A stretch of 31,018 bases of DNA from Prevotellaceae bacterium UBA3627 (GCA_002373375.1 DFLE01000012.1:1-31018), one strand, 5' to 3'. Positions 13,888 through 22,760 are shown, numbered from the stretch's first letter. Numbers and translations: made by a program. The notes: generated by a model not told the origin, from the letters alone.

Positions 13888-15648
13888 ATGACAAACATAG
13901 CTATTGATACAGAGTTAGAAGAAAAGAAATCACTGAATTTCATAGAGCAAAAGATAGAGCAAGACCTTGCCGAAGGCAAAAACGGAGGCAGGGTGCAGAC
14001 CCGTTTTCCACCAGAGCCTAACGGCTACCTGCATATAGGCCATGCAAAAGCCATCGCACTTGATTTCGGCATTGCCGAGAAGTATAATGGCGTATGTAAC
14101 CTGCGCATGGACGACACTAACCCCCAGAAGGAGGATACAGAATATGTGGAAGCCATAAAGAAGGACATTGAGTGGCTAGGCTTCAAGTGGGGCAAGATAC
14201 TCTACGCCTCAGATTATTTCCAGCAATTGTGGGACTTAGCCGTTGAGCTCATCAAGCGTGGCAAAGCGTATGTTGACGAGCAGACTGCGGAGGAGATTGC
14301 TGCACAGAAGGGCACACCTACTGTGCCAGGCACCAACTCGCCTTATCGCGACCGTCCTGTAGAGGAGAGTCTGCGACTGTTCAACGAGATGAACAGCGGC
14401 AACGTTGAGCCGGGCAAAATGGTGCTGCGCGCCAAGATTGACATGGCAAGCGACAACATGCACTTCCGTGACCCTATTATCTACCGTACGCTCAACATTC
14501 CACACTGGCGCACAGGCAACAAGTGGAACGCCTACCCTATGTATGACTTCACACACGGACAGTGTGACTACTGGGAGGGCGTGACCCACTCACTCTGCAC
14601 ACTGGAGTTCACAAGTCACCGCCCTCTGTATGACCTTTTCGTGGATTGGGCAAAGGAATGCGCCGGTGACGACAAGCCAATGGACGATAACCGTCCTTGC
14701 CAGACTGAGTTCAACAAACTGAACCTTACACACATACTGCTATCAAAGCGTAACCTGTTGATGCTTGTAAACGAAGGAGTAGTAAGCGGATGGGACGACC
14801 CACGTATGCCTACCATCAGCGCTTTCCGTCGCCGCGGATACAGTCCTGAGGGTATCAAGGCATTTATCAACAAGATAGGATACACTAAGTTTGATGCACT
14901 CAACCAGATGTCACTCTTTGAGAGCGCCGTCAGGGATGACCTCAACAAACGCGCACAACGCGTCAGCGCTGTCATCAACCCTGTGAAGCTCATCATAACG
15001 AACTTCCCTGAGGGCGAGACAGAGGTATATCAGGCTCAGAACAACCCAGAGAACGAGGCCGATGGCACACACGAGATAGAGTTTAGCCGCGAGCTGTGGA
15101 TTGAGCGCGATGACTTCATGGAGGATGCTCCAAAGAAGTTCTTCCGCTTAGGTCCTGGCAAGGAGGTGCGACTGAAGAATTCCTATATCATTCGTTGTCC
15201 TGAGACAGACTGCTGCAAGAAAGACGCAGACGGCAACGTCATTGAGATTTACGCCGAGCTGATACCTGACACCAAGACCGGCCAGGCTAACTCTGGCATG
15301 AAGATTAAGGGTAAGACTATACACTGGGTAAGCTGTAACCACTGCCTTGAGGCAGAGGTGCGTAACTATGACCGTCTGTGGATGGTGGAGAACCCACGCG
15401 ATGAGGTAGCCGCCTACTCTAAGGAGCAGGGCAAGACACGCATAGACATCAACGACATGAGGAAATTCATCAATCCTGACAGTCTTGAGATAAAGAAAGC
15501 CTACGTAGAGAAATGGTGTGCCACACGCAAACCACTTGACTACCTGCAATTCCAACGCATAGGCTATTACACACCAGACTATGACTCTACAGCGGAGCAT
15601 CTCATATTCAACAAGACCGTAGGACTTAAAGATACATGGAAGAAATAA
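13888..15648 (+). CDS. glnS: Glutaminyl-tRNA synthetase
   Basis: This 586-residue class I aminoacyl-tRNA synthetase attaches Gln to tRNA-Gln in the cytoplasm. PEPNGYLHIGHAKAI contains the HIGH signature (49-52), and LLSKR near residue 285 is the KMSKS block. The acceptor-binding part and the two anticodon-binding beta-barrels follow, as in E. coli GlnRS. The C-terminal half contains a Cys-bearing insertion (RCPETDCCKKD and SCNHCLEAEVR), as in many bacterial GlnRS of this phylum; two Cys pairs could hold zinc. It is the first gene of a three-gene transcript with the TPR and DedA genes. Confidence 0.97.
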   Translation: MTNIAIDTELEEKKSLNFIEQKIEQDLAEGKNGGRVQTRFPPEPNGYLHIGHAKAIALDFGIAEKYNGVCNLRMDDTNPQKEDTEYVEAIKKDIEWLGFKWGKILYASDYFQQLWDLAVELIKRGKAYVDEQTAEEIAAQKGTPTVPGTNSPYRDRPVEESLRLFNEMNSGNVEPGKMVLRAKIDMASDNMHFRDPIIYRTLNIPHWRTGNKWNAYPMYDFTHGQCDYWEGVTHSLCTLEFTSHRPLYDLFVDWAKECAGDDKPMDDNRPCQTEFNKLNLTHILLSKRNLLMLVNEGVVSGWDDPRMPTISAFRRRGYSPEGIKAFINKIGYTKFDALNQMSLFESAVRDDLNKRAQRVSAVINPVKLIITNFPEGETEVYQAQNNPENEADGTHEIEFSRELWIERDDFMEDAPKKFFRLGPGKEVRLKNSYIIRCPETDCCKKDADGNVIEIYAELIPDTKTGQANSGMKIKGKTIHWVSCNHCLEAEVRNYDRLWMVENPRDEVAAYSKEQGKTRIDINDMRKFINPDSLEIKKAYVEKWCATRKPLDYLQFQRIGYYTPDYDSTAEHLIFNKTVGLKDTWKK

Positions 15649-15651
15649 CCT

Positions 15652-16896
15652 GTGTCACAAACTGAGTTCCAGAAATACATACATTCCAAGAAATTTAAGG
15701 ATTTGCTGGCTAAATATGAAGAAGGCATTTCCAGTGGAAGTATGCCCTATATTGACACCGATGACCTTATTGATATAGCAGAGTATTACCATATCAATAA
15801 CCGCACCGCCGAGTCTGAAAAAGTGGTGGACTACTGTCTTGAGTTGTCACCCAATGATGAGTATGCCCTCTTCTTCAAAGCCCGTCTGATGCTCACCGTG
15901 TACCACAACCCTACGGAAGCACAGCGTATTATTGAGAGCATTGATGATTATAAGAGCCTTATAGAGTCTATATATATTCTGGCTGAGGTAAAAATGCAGC
16001 AAGGCAAAGCTGACGAGGCCGAGGATATGTTACAGAAAGAATACCGAAACATCATCAAAGAAATAGAAGAGAAAGCCGATGGTGTCGATACATCATACAA
16101 TGATGATGAGGAAGACGATGATAACGACGAGATATCAGCCGAAGAGACTTTGTCACGTTTCCCTCTCGATGTCGCCACATTGTACTGTGACTACGGCTTC
16201 CTGGAATACGCCGACTCCTGGCTCTGCAAAGTAAAGGACTGTGGCGGTGAGTTGTCGTTTGAGTATTATGAGACCCTCGGTCGCCTGCGCTTATATCAAA
16301 ATAAATATGCAGAAGCCATAGACGCCTTCAACAACGCCCTCGATGTTGATGCATACAATGTTGCTATATGGATGCAACTGTCAGAGGCACAATCTTGCTG
16401 CGAAAAATATGCCGATGCCTTGCAGAGCATTGAGTATGCATTAGCCATAGAGCCTAACGCAGAAGATGCAATGTTTATGAAAGGTAACGCATTGTATGAC
16501 CTTGCAAGATACGATGATGCCATGACATTGTTCCGGCACATGGAAGAACGTCAGCCTGCCAATCCTCAAATCAACCTGTTTTTAGCAGCACTGTGTTTTG
16601 AAACTGAATGCAGGGCAGAGGGCATGAAGGAATTCCAAAAGGCTTTGGAGAAATCCAACTACGATATCATAATAATAACTCAGGTTGGCATCTCTTTATA
16701 CGAGTTAGGATATACTGACGCGGCATATGACCTTCTTTCCACAGTGTTCTACAACTACCTTTCCAAAGAGAACGACAAGGAGTGTCCTCAGCAAATGATT
16801 GACTGTATCATCAAATGTTGTGAGAAACTCAATAAAGAAAATGAGGCCAACTTCTATAAGCAATATTTAGAAAAACGAATTTCAAACGATAAATAA
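15652..16896 (+). CDS. Tetratricopeptide-repeat protein
   Basis: This 414-residue protein consists mostly of TPR helices. The N-terminal block IDTDDLIDIAEYYHINN followed by YCLELSPNDEYALFFKARL is typical of a conserved Bacteroidetes TPR family. An acidic run (about 145-160, mostly Asp/Glu) separates the first repeats from the rest, which include YAEAIDAFNNALDVDAYN and YALAIEPNAEDAMFMKGNALY. No signal peptide is present, so it is probably a cytoplasmic scaffold. The start is GTG at 15652, three nt after the glnS stop. The next ATG would remove conserved sequence, so GTG is preferred. Its stop overlaps the DedA start. Partners are unknown. Confidence 0.85.
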   Translation: MSQTEFQKYIHSKKFKDLLAKYEEGISSGSMPYIDTDDLIDIAEYYHINNRTAESEKVVDYCLELSPNDEYALFFKARLMLTVYHNPTEAQRIIESIDDYKSLIESIYILAEVKMQQGKADEAEDMLQKEYRNIIKEIEEKADGVDTSYNDDEEDDDNDEISAEETLSRFPLDVATLYCDYGFLEYADSWLCKVKDCGGELSFEYYETLGRLRLYQNKYAEAIDAFNNALDVDAYNVAIWMQLSEAQSCCEKYADALQSIEYALAIEPNAEDAMFMKGNALYDLARYDDAMTLFRHMEERQPANPQINLFLAALCFETECRAEGMKEFQKALEKSNYDIIIITQVGISLYELGYTDAAYDLLSTVFYNYLSKENDKECPQQMIDCIIKCCEKLNKENEANFYKQYLEKRISNDK

Positions 16897-17525
16897 TGAC
16901 AGAACTACTCAGCTTTGCGCTTGACCATCTTAATTATGGATGGATTTACTTCCTCATGTTGCTTGAAAGCACCGTAATTCCAGTACCGTCCGAACTTGTT
17001 GTAGCTCCCGCAGCATTCAATGCCGCGGAAGGCACACTAAACATCTGGCTGGTGATACTCTTTGCCACCATCGGCGCAGACTGCGGTGCAAGCATCAACT
17101 ATGCCGCCGGCTACTACCTTGGCAGGCCACTTATATATAAGTTTGCAAACAGCAAATGGGGAAAACTGTGCCTGCTTAACCAGAAGAAAGTGGAACAGGC
17201 AGAGAAATACTTTGATGACAACGGTGCCGTGGCCACTATCACTGGCAGACTGGTAGTGGGTGTCAGACACCTTATATCTATTCCTGCCGGACTGGCACGC
17301 ATGAATTTCTGGCGTTTTCTGCTTTTCACCACCATCGGTGCAGGCATATGGAACTGCATTCTCGCAGCACTGGGATGGTGGATGCACTCATTCGTTACAC
17401 GTGAAGAACTGAATGGGAAAATTGAGGAATACAGTGACTATATTAAAATTACGCTTATCGTTTTAGTCATCGGTGTCATCATTTTTTTCCTTATAAAACA
17501 CTTTTTGAGAGAGAAAAATAAATGA
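16896..17525 (+). CDS. DedA-family membrane protein
   Basis: This 209-residue integral inner-membrane protein of the DedA/SNARE-associated (VTT) family has about five membrane segments. Family motifs are ESTVIPVPSE (25-34) in the re-entrant region and GRLVVGVRHLISIPAG, containing the conserved Arg pair and Gly. DedA proteins act in undecaprenyl-phosphate or phospholipid flipping and envelope homeostasis. Its ATG overlaps the preceding TPR stop by one base (TAATG), so translation is coupled. Confidence 0.92.
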   Translation: MTELLSFALDHLNYGWIYFLMLLESTVIPVPSELVVAPAAFNAAEGTLNIWLVILFATIGADCGASINYAAGYYLGRPLIYKFANSKWGKLCLLNQKKVEQAEKYFDDNGAVATITGRLVVGVRHLISIPAGLARMNFWRFLLFTTIGAGIWNCILAALGWWMHSFVTREELNGKIEEYSDYIKITLIVLVIGVIIFFLIKHFLREKNK

Positions 17526-17600
17526 CAAAAAGTTGTGTACCTACACAATTGTATAAAAATGTTAAAACACAGAATTAAGGTAAAAAAAACGATTGAAAAG

Positions 17601-17632
17601 TTTGTAAATACAAAGGTTTTACATTAACTTTG
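17601..17632 (+). promoter_or_regulatory. Promoter of the candidate sRNA upstream of radA
   Basis: TTTG (17601-17604), a 20-bp spacer and TAACTTTG (17625-17632) are a full consensus match. Transcription should start near 17637. No start codon follows before a terminator-like hairpin. Confidence 0.75.
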
Positions 17633-17636
17633 TAAT

Positions 17637-17734
17637 CGTTATCCTGAATACAATCTTTTTACCTTAAACAAAAAAGCTAATACCTATTGAGATTGGAACG
17701 CTTACATCGTGAGATGTGGGCGTTTCGTTTTTTT
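17637..17734 (+). ncRNA. Candidate small RNA (about 98 nt) between DedA and radA genes
   Basis: A consensus promoter at 17601-17632 and a terminator hairpin (AACGCTTACATC 17697-17708, loop GTGA, GATGTGGGCGTT 17713-17724, then seven T at 17728-17734) define a short transcript without an open frame. The 60 nt before the hairpin are mostly unstructured and A/U-rich, as in trans-acting sRNAs. The alternative is an attenuated leader of radA, but radA has its own promoter starting inside the U-tract. I do not recognise an Rfam family. Confidence 0.6.
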
Positions 17735-17763
17735 GTGCATATCAAATTTTTATATTACCTTTG
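17732..17763 (+). promoter_or_regulatory. radA promoter, overlapping the sRNA terminator
   Basis: TTTG (17732-17735), a 20-bp spacer and TACCTTTG (17756-17763) form a consensus promoter. The -33 box consists of the last T residues of the sRNA U-tract. The predicted start (about 17767-17771) almost touches ATG 17772, so the mRNA may have little or no leader. Confidence 0.75.
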
Positions 17764-17771
17764 TACAAGTT

Positions 17772-19172
17772 ATGGCAAAAGACAAAATAGCATACGTTTG
17801 CGACAACTGTGGACAGGAGTCAGCAAAGTGGATTGGCAAATGCCCCTCATGCGGGCAGTGGAACACTTTTCGCGAGATACGCATAGCCAATGATACCGGA
17901 CAGCAGAGCGCGCGTTCCGCTGCACGAGAGGTAAGCGCTGCACGCAGGTCTGCCACAGGTACGCGTAGCAATGCCATGCTATTGCGTGACATACCGACGA
18001 AAGAGTCACCACGCATGGATATGTATGATGCCGAACTCAATCGTGTATTAGGCGGCGGACTGGTGCCGGGCAGCATCGTCCTGCTGGGCGGCGATCCCGG
18101 CATAGGCAAGAGTACACTGACCTTGCAGACCATTATGCGTATGCCTGAGCGCGAGGTGCTGTATGTCAGCGGTGAGGAAAGCGCACATCAACTGAAGATG
18201 AGGGCTGAACGTATAGAAGGTGGCAAGAATGAAAGTGTATCAGTACTGTGTGAGACAAGCATTGAAAAGATATTCGACCAAATAAGGGAGAGTGCGCCAG
18301 ACCTTGTTATAATAGACTCAATACAGACTATGGAGACAGAGACTGTGGACTCTGCACCTGGCAGTATAACACAGATACGTGAGTGCGCCAGCGCCTTATT
18401 ACGATTTGCGAAAGCAAGTGGTGTACCTGTCATTCTCATTGGCCACATCAACAAGGAAGGCACCATAGCCGGTCCGAAGATACTTGAGCACATTGTTGAT
18501 GCTGTAATACAATTTGAAGGTGACCGTCAAGGCATCTACCGCATACTACGCAGCATAAAAAACCGCTTTGGCTCTACATCTGAATTAGGAATCTACGAGA
18601 TGCAGCAGAATGGCCTGCGCCCCGTTAGCAACCCATCTGAACTACTTCTAAGCGAGGACCGCGAAGGAATGAGCGGTATCGCAATATCTGCCGCTGTAGA
18701 GGGTATGCGCCCATTCCTCATTGAGACACAGGCGCTCGTCAGCACCGCAGCATACGGTACGCCACAACGCTCTGCCACAGGTTTTGATCAACGCAGACTC
18801 AATATGTTGTTAGCTGTGCTTGAGAAGAAGGTCGGCTTCAAACTGATACAGAAGGATGTCTTTATTAATATCGCAGGAGGCATCAAAGTTACGGACATGG
18901 CTATGGACCTCAGCGTCATAGCAGCTGTATTCTCATCTAACGTGGATATGCCAATCAACATTGGATGGTGTCTGTGTGGCGAAGTGGGATTGTCAGGCGA
19001 GGTACGTCCGGTGGCACGCATTGAGCAACGCATAGCCGAAGCTGAGAAACTGGGATTCACAGATATCATCATCCCACGCCGCAACCTCAGTGCATTAAAA
19101 GGCAAGAAATACACCATACAGATACATCCCGCTGGAAAGGTAGAGGAAGCTCTGAGGATGCTTTTCGGTTAA
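17772..19172 (+). CDS. radA: DNA repair protein RadA (Sms)
   Basis: This 466-residue RecA-like ATPase and DnaB-type helicase helps process recombination intermediates by branch migration. It has an N-terminal zinc finger C10-x2-C13...C24-x2-C27, Walker A GGDPGIGKST near residue 106, the RadA-specific KNRFGS motif near 263 and a C-terminal Lon-protease-like domain (about 280-466) including GIKVTDMAMDLSV and GEVGLSGEVRPV. The start was chosen because the promoter -7 box ends at 17763, so an upstream in-frame start at 17709 would not be transcribed. It is monocistronic and followed by a terminator. Confidence 0.96.
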   Translation: MAKDKIAYVCDNCGQESAKWIGKCPSCGQWNTFREIRIANDTGQQSARSAAREVSAARRSATGTRSNAMLLRDIPTKESPRMDMYDAELNRVLGGGLVPGSIVLLGGDPGIGKSTLTLQTIMRMPEREVLYVSGEESAHQLKMRAERIEGGKNESVSVLCETSIEKIFDQIRESAPDLVIIDSIQTMETETVDSAPGSITQIRECASALLRFAKASGVPVILIGHINKEGTIAGPKILEHIVDAVIQFEGDRQGIYRILRSIKNRFGSTSELGIYEMQQNGLRPVSNPSELLLSEDREGMSGIAISAAVEGMRPFLIETQALVSTAAYGTPQRSATGFDQRRLNMLLAVLEKKVGFKLIQKDVFINIAGGIKVTDMAMDLSVIAAVFSSNVDMPINIGWCLCGEVGLSGEVRPVARIEQRIAEAEKLGFTDIIIPRRNLSALKGKKYTIQIHPAGKVEEALRMLFG

Positions 19173-19203
19173 CCTGCGGTACACTTCTATGACACTCAAA
19201 AAC

Positions 19204-19242
19204 AAAAAAGAGTAACTGACATCGCATCAGTTACTCTTTTTT
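19204..19242. terminator. Bidirectional terminator
   Basis: AAAAAAGAGTAACTGA (19204-19219) and TCAGTTACTCTTTTTT (19227-19242) form a perfect stem with A- and T-rich ends. It terminates radA on the plus strand and the remnant gene ending at 19262 on the minus strand. Confidence 0.92.
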
Positions 19243-19261
19243 TGTTGTATTAAAGACATTA

Positions 19262-19600
19262 TCACTTTACTACTATCTTACGCACCGAACCGTCGTTCAT
19301 ACGTACGACATTAAAGCCACGATGCATAGTAGCCTGACGTCTGCCTCCAAGATCATATACCTCACTTACGCCAACGGCCTTACCACTATGTCTTGCAACA
19401 TTCACAGAGGTAGCCTCTGGAGCTTCGCCTCCGAGGTTGTCCATGCAGAAGTAGGTGGCGGTGGTGAGTCCGAAACTATTTTTCTTAGTACCGTCAAATG
19501 TGAACGTAAGTTCCTTGACTGTGCCAAGGACACTGAGATCCGCCCATGTCCAGTCGTTCACATAGTAGCACTGGGGATTTTTACACAAAATGGGGTGCAA
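19262..19600 (-). pseudogene. C-terminal remnant of a DUF4465-type secreted protein
   Basis: Only the last part of a surface protein remains. NDWTWADLSVLGTVKELTF followed by a strand ending YFCMDNL looks like the end of a DUF4465 (jelly-roll) domain. A C-terminal tail (VYDLGGRRQATMHRGFNVVRMNDGS, ending KIVVK) resembles the type IX secretion or cell-surface sorting domains of Bacteroidetes. There is no signal peptide. The first 10-12 residues (MHPILCKNPQC) fit no domain, so the frame probably enters from non-coding sequence after loss of the 5' end. It lies head to head with the pectinesterase promoter region. Confidence 0.65.
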
Positions 19601-19659
19601 AATTGTGTCATTGTATGTTTCATCTCCCTTACCATCAAGACATTCTGATATTCTTTTAT

Positions 19660-19667
19660 TATATTTG
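19660..19667 (+). promoter_or_regulatory. Probable -7 box of the pectinesterase gene
   Basis: TATATTTG fits TAnnTTTG. The -33 region lacks a TTTG, suggesting dependence on an activator. The start near 19672 would give a leader of about 53 nt. Confidence 0.4.
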
Positions 19668-19724
19668 CAAGCACTAAAGGTAATTAGATTTTATACTAAA
19701 CAATTTCAACTAACCGTTTAACAA

Positions 19725-22196
19725 ATGAAAATCCTAAAAAATGTATGTACGCGGTTCGCAAGGCGGACAGCGTCAGTAGTGCGGATGTCAGCCGTAGCGG
19801 CATTCGCATTGGCAGCAGGCAGCGTGTCAGCCGCCACCACATTCTCTTACACAGTGTCAAGCCAGGACAACACCGCCGGCACCTACTCTGCCACAGGAGG
19901 CAAGGTAACCGTCGGTGCCAGCAGCAAGGTAGAGAGCAAGAACAGCAAGTATGGCTATAAACTTGACGGCGACTCTGGCGCCAAGTATATGAAGCTCTCG
20001 CTCAACACCGCACTGAAGTCTGGCGATGTCATCACCGTTACCGAACTGTGCGCCTCTACCCCTTCTGGTTCCAACTACGGCGTTTCTGCCGGCACATCGG
20101 CTTTCAGCGCCGTCTCTACCGCTTACTGCACCGCCAAGAACACATGGGAGAGCAGGAGCATCACAGTGGCATCAGGCTCGGCACTCGTCGGAGCCACCAC
20201 AGTATATCTTTTCCGTTCCAAGGGTTACTCCACCTATGTGGCTTCTGTAACCATCAGCTCAAGCAGCGCCACGGCAACGCCTGTTAAGGTGACCACGAAG
20301 AAGAAGTTTGACGTGATTGTAGGCACCAGTGGCAACACCGACCTGCAGACTGTGCTCGACAACTACAAGAGCTACAGCGGCTCTGACCGTGTGTATATCT
20401 TCATACCTAACGGCACTTACAAACTTACCGGCAACGCCACCATCACCACCTCAAGCACTCAGACTGGCTACACCTACAACGAGTCAACAGGTACCACGGG
20501 CTCTGCCACAACGTATGCCGCAGGCACATATAACAATGCCATGACGCAGTTGCGCTCAAGCAACATCTCTATTATAGGCCAGTCAACAGACGGCACAGTG
20601 CTCTACAACATACCTACAATACCGGGCATATCATATACCTCTACACTGGAGTTCCGTTCTGGCAGCAACAACTACCTGCAGGACTTCACTTTGAAGAATA
20701 TGTATGCCGGCGGCGCTCATGACAAGGGTGTGGCTGTAGCTTTCTATGACCGTGGCACCAACACCATCATGAAGAACGTGAGCTGCTGGTCAAACCAGGA
20801 CACATACGTATCTGCAGCCACACGCTGCTACTACGAGACGTGTAAGTTTGCCGGCACAGTTGACTTCATCTGCGGCGGCGGTGATATATGGTTTGAGCAG
20901 TGTGACCTTATTATAAACAACCGCAGCGGCAACGTCATAGCCGCTCCGCGCACCGCGGCGACTGAGACCTGGGGTTATGTATTCAACAAGTGTACCATAT
21001 CAAAGGCATCGGGAGCATCAAGCGTAACCAACGGCAACTGGAACCTCGGTCGCCCGTGGGGCAACTCTCCTGCCGCCACCTATCTTTATACAAAGATGAA
21101 CGTAACACCGTCAGCAGCAGGCTGGACAAACATGTCATCAGGTCTTGTGCTGCGTTTCCATGAGTATGGTTCTACCAACAGTTCTGGCTCTACGCTTGAC
21201 CTATCTTCACGCAGCGTATCTGCCTGCTCTCCTGCCTCTGCTGACAATCCGGTGCTCACAGCGTCACAAGCTGCCAACTACACCGTGGCTAACGTGGTGG
21301 GCAACAACGGCAGCTGGGACCCTCAATCATACGCCGCACAGGTGGCTGTCACTGGTGTGTCACTCAGTGGCTCAAAGCTCTCATGGGACAACAGTGACTA
21401 TGCTCTCTGCTGGTTTGTTTTCAAGGACGGAGTATATTATGCCAACGTGACAACTAACTATATCACACTGAGCAAGAGCGGCACATACACCGTACGCGCA
21501 GCCAACGCCATGGGTGGTTTGGGTGACTCAAGCACAGCTGTGGCTTATACCGCCGCCACTACAACCGCCACAACCACATGGGACTTCAGCGAGTTTACCT
21601 CTAACGTAATTGCTGCCGGCAACAACTACTCTACATCATACAACGGACTGACTCTCGTTGGCAATGCCACATCTACATATACCAACGATGTCATCACCAC
21701 TGGCGGCTTCCGCCTTAACGGCACCAGCTCTTCTAACCAGCGCTACATCAAATACAAGCCTTCTGTCTCTGGTACCATGACAGTGACATACGTATCTAAC
21801 AACATCTCGGCTACCGACCGTATCACTGCTATAGGCACGTCTATTATTACGGGCACTAACGTGTCATCAAGCACATCAGGCGTGCTTGCCGCCGGTTATA
21901 CCAACGGCGCCACAGCCAAGACCATCAGCGCTTACCTCACTGCCGGCACCACATATTATATTTACCTTGCTAACGGCGGACAGACCATCAAGAAACTGCA
22001 ATACACCTACACTACAAGCGCAAGCGCTAAATCCACAGGTGTATCCGGCTTTGAGGAGGAAGAGGTCGTGACAGCTGTTAACAACGTAAAAACTGAGGAT
22101 GCCACGACTAAGGTGCAGAAACGCATTGAAAACGGCAAGCTCATAATAACCAAAGGCGACAAGAAATACAACTATGCCGGAGGAAGGATAGAATAA
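19725..22196 (+). CDS. Multidomain pectinesterase (CE8)
   Basis: This 823-residue secreted enzyme removes methyl esters from homogalacturonan. A long signal peptide (about 1-36, SVSAA) leads into a beta-sandwich region (40-185) that may bind carbohydrate. The CE8 beta-helix (about 190-490) follows, with NQDTY near 356, DFICGG near 379 (catalytic Asp) and LGRPWG near 442 (catalytic Arg). The usual DFIFG is DFICGG here. An Ig-like segment and a second sandwich (about 600-765) come next, then a C-terminal tail with KLIITKGDKKYNYAG, the Prevotella-type sorting end. At 823 residues it is about twice a plain CE8 protein. It has no close neighbour on its strand but likely works with the GH28 enzyme. 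Confidence 0.9.
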   Translation: MKILKNVCTRFARRTASVVRMSAVAAFALAAGSVSAATTFSYTVSSQDNTAGTYSATGGKVTVGASSKVESKNSKYGYKLDGDSGAKYMKLSLNTALKSGDVITVTELCASTPSGSNYGVSAGTSAFSAVSTAYCTAKNTWESRSITVASGSALVGATTVYLFRSKGYSTYVASVTISSSSATATPVKVTTKKKFDVIVGTSGNTDLQTVLDNYKSYSGSDRVYIFIPNGTYKLTGNATITTSSTQTGYTYNESTGTTGSATTYAAGTYNNAMTQLRSSNISIIGQSTDGTVLYNIPTIPGISYTSTLEFRSGSNNYLQDFTLKNMYAGGAHDKGVAVAFYDRGTNTIMKNVSCWSNQDTYVSAATRCYYETCKFAGTVDFICGGGDIWFEQCDLIINNRSGNVIAAPRTAATETWGYVFNKCTISKASGASSVTNGNWNLGRPWGNSPAATYLYTKMNVTPSAAGWTNMSSGLVLRFHEYGSTNSSGSTLDLSSRSVSACSPASADNPVLTASQAANYTVANVVGNNGSWDPQSYAAQVAVTGVSLSGSKLSWDNSDYALCWFVFKDGVYYANVTTNYITLSKSGTYTVRAANAMGGLGDSSTAVAYTAATTTATTTWDFSEFTSNVIAAGNNYSTSYNGLTLVGNATSTYTNDVITTGGFRLNGTSSSNQRYIKYKPSVSGTMTVTYVSNNISATDRITAIGTSIITGTNVSSSTSGVLAAGYTNGATAKTISAYLTAGTTYYIYLANGGQTIKKLQYTYTTSASAKSTGVSGFEEEEVVTAVNNVKTEDATTKVQKRIENGKLIITKGDKKYNYAGGRIE

Positions 22197-22198
22197 TC

Positions 22199-22406
22199 AT
22201 TCAAGTTTCGCATGCGCTCAACTTGTTGGGTTATCAGGTTATTAGGTCGTAAGGTCATGAGGTGAGATATGTTTAATTGTGGTGAATAGTTGCCTAATAT
22301 CACCTTAAAACCTTGAAGCGAAGCGACCTCACCGCTCGGCACGCAGTGACGCTTGCCTAAGCAAGAACCTTAAACCTCAACGAAACTGAAGCTTGCGAAA
22401 GTTGAG
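22199..22406. repeat. Spacer flanked by inverted copies of a palindromic repeat
   Basis: The left end (22199-22224) is a 26-bp palindrome-like sequence containing CAAGTTTCGCA and CTCAACTT, matching 30871-30896 in 24 of 26 positions. A divergent inverted copy sits at 22382-22406 (13 of 15 bases in its best part). Between them is non-coding sequence with loose GGTTAT/TAGGT iterations. It looks like a degenerate intergenic repeat element with terminal inverted repeats and no gene. Confidence 0.55.
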
Positions 22407-22434
22407 TAATCATCACTATAGCATCTAAAAACAG

Positions 22435-22468
22435 AAAAGCCCTATGGATGTCCATAGGGCTTTTCCTT
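22435..22468. terminator. Bidirectional terminator (tRNA-Ser side)
   Basis: AAAAGCCCTATGGA (22435-22448) and TCCATAGGGCTTTT (22451-22464) form a perfect 14-bp repeat. On the minus strand it is followed by CTGTTTTTAG, making it the terminator of tRNA-Ser, 9 nt beyond the tRNA end. Confidence 0.88.
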
Positions 22469-22472
22469 TAAG

Positions 22473-22561
22473 CGGAAGATGAGGGATTCAAACCCCCGAT
22501 ACGCGGTAAAGCGTATACCGGATTTCGAGTCCAGCGCATTCGGTCACTCTGCCAATCTTCC
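22473..22561 (-). tRNA. tRNA-Ser, anticodon CGA
   Basis: This is an 89-nt class II tRNA with a long variable arm. The acceptor strands GGAAGAT (5', at 22561) and ATCTTCC pair fully, with discriminator G at 22473. The anticodon loop CTCGAAA gives anticodon CGA (22525-22527), reading UCG. The T-loop is TTTGAAT within GGG/CCC. The large variable arm TATACGC/GCGTAT is diagnostic of tRNA-Ser. CCA is not encoded. Confidence 0.95.
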
Positions 22562-22571
22562 CTTTGCGAAC

Positions 22572-22714
22572 AGCGGTTAACGGGTGTCTGCAAGGCAGGC
22601 ACATGGCCGCCACAGGCGATATCGCAAGTGCGAGTGCAATGCATCGCATGAAGCAATTAATGAGTGTCTGCGAAGCAGGCTCATGGTCGCCCACAAGCGA
22701 AATTGCGAGTGCAA
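22572..22714 (-). repeat. Duplicated hairpin module in the tRNA-Ser 5' leader
   Basis: Two imperfect copies of about 65 nt (22572-22639 and 22652-22714, offset 80 bp) share GTGTCTGC, AGCAGGC/GGCAGGC, CATGGnCGCC and GCGAGTGCAA. Each folds into a stem (GTGTCTGC opposite GCAGGCnCAT) when read on the minus strand. They fill the space between the tRNA promoter and the mature 5' end, so the precursor would carry a leader of about 145 nt with two similar stems. Their function is unknown. Confidence 0.6.
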
Positions 22715-22742
22715 AGGTATAGAGTTTTTTTCAAAAAGCAAA
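22712..22742 (-). promoter_or_regulatory. Promoter of tRNA-Ser
   Basis: On the minus strand TTTG (22742-22739), a 19-bp spacer and TACCTTTG (22719-22712) match the consensus exactly. The start near 22707 implies a long leader before the tRNA. Confidence 0.8.
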
Positions 22743-22760
22743 ATTTTTCACAAAGAAAAA

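Noticed and set aside
17709..17771. Longer radA with 21 extra N-terminal residues
   Set aside because: The extension overlaps the sRNA terminator and the radA promoter, and the zinc finger normally starts right after the shorter N-terminus.
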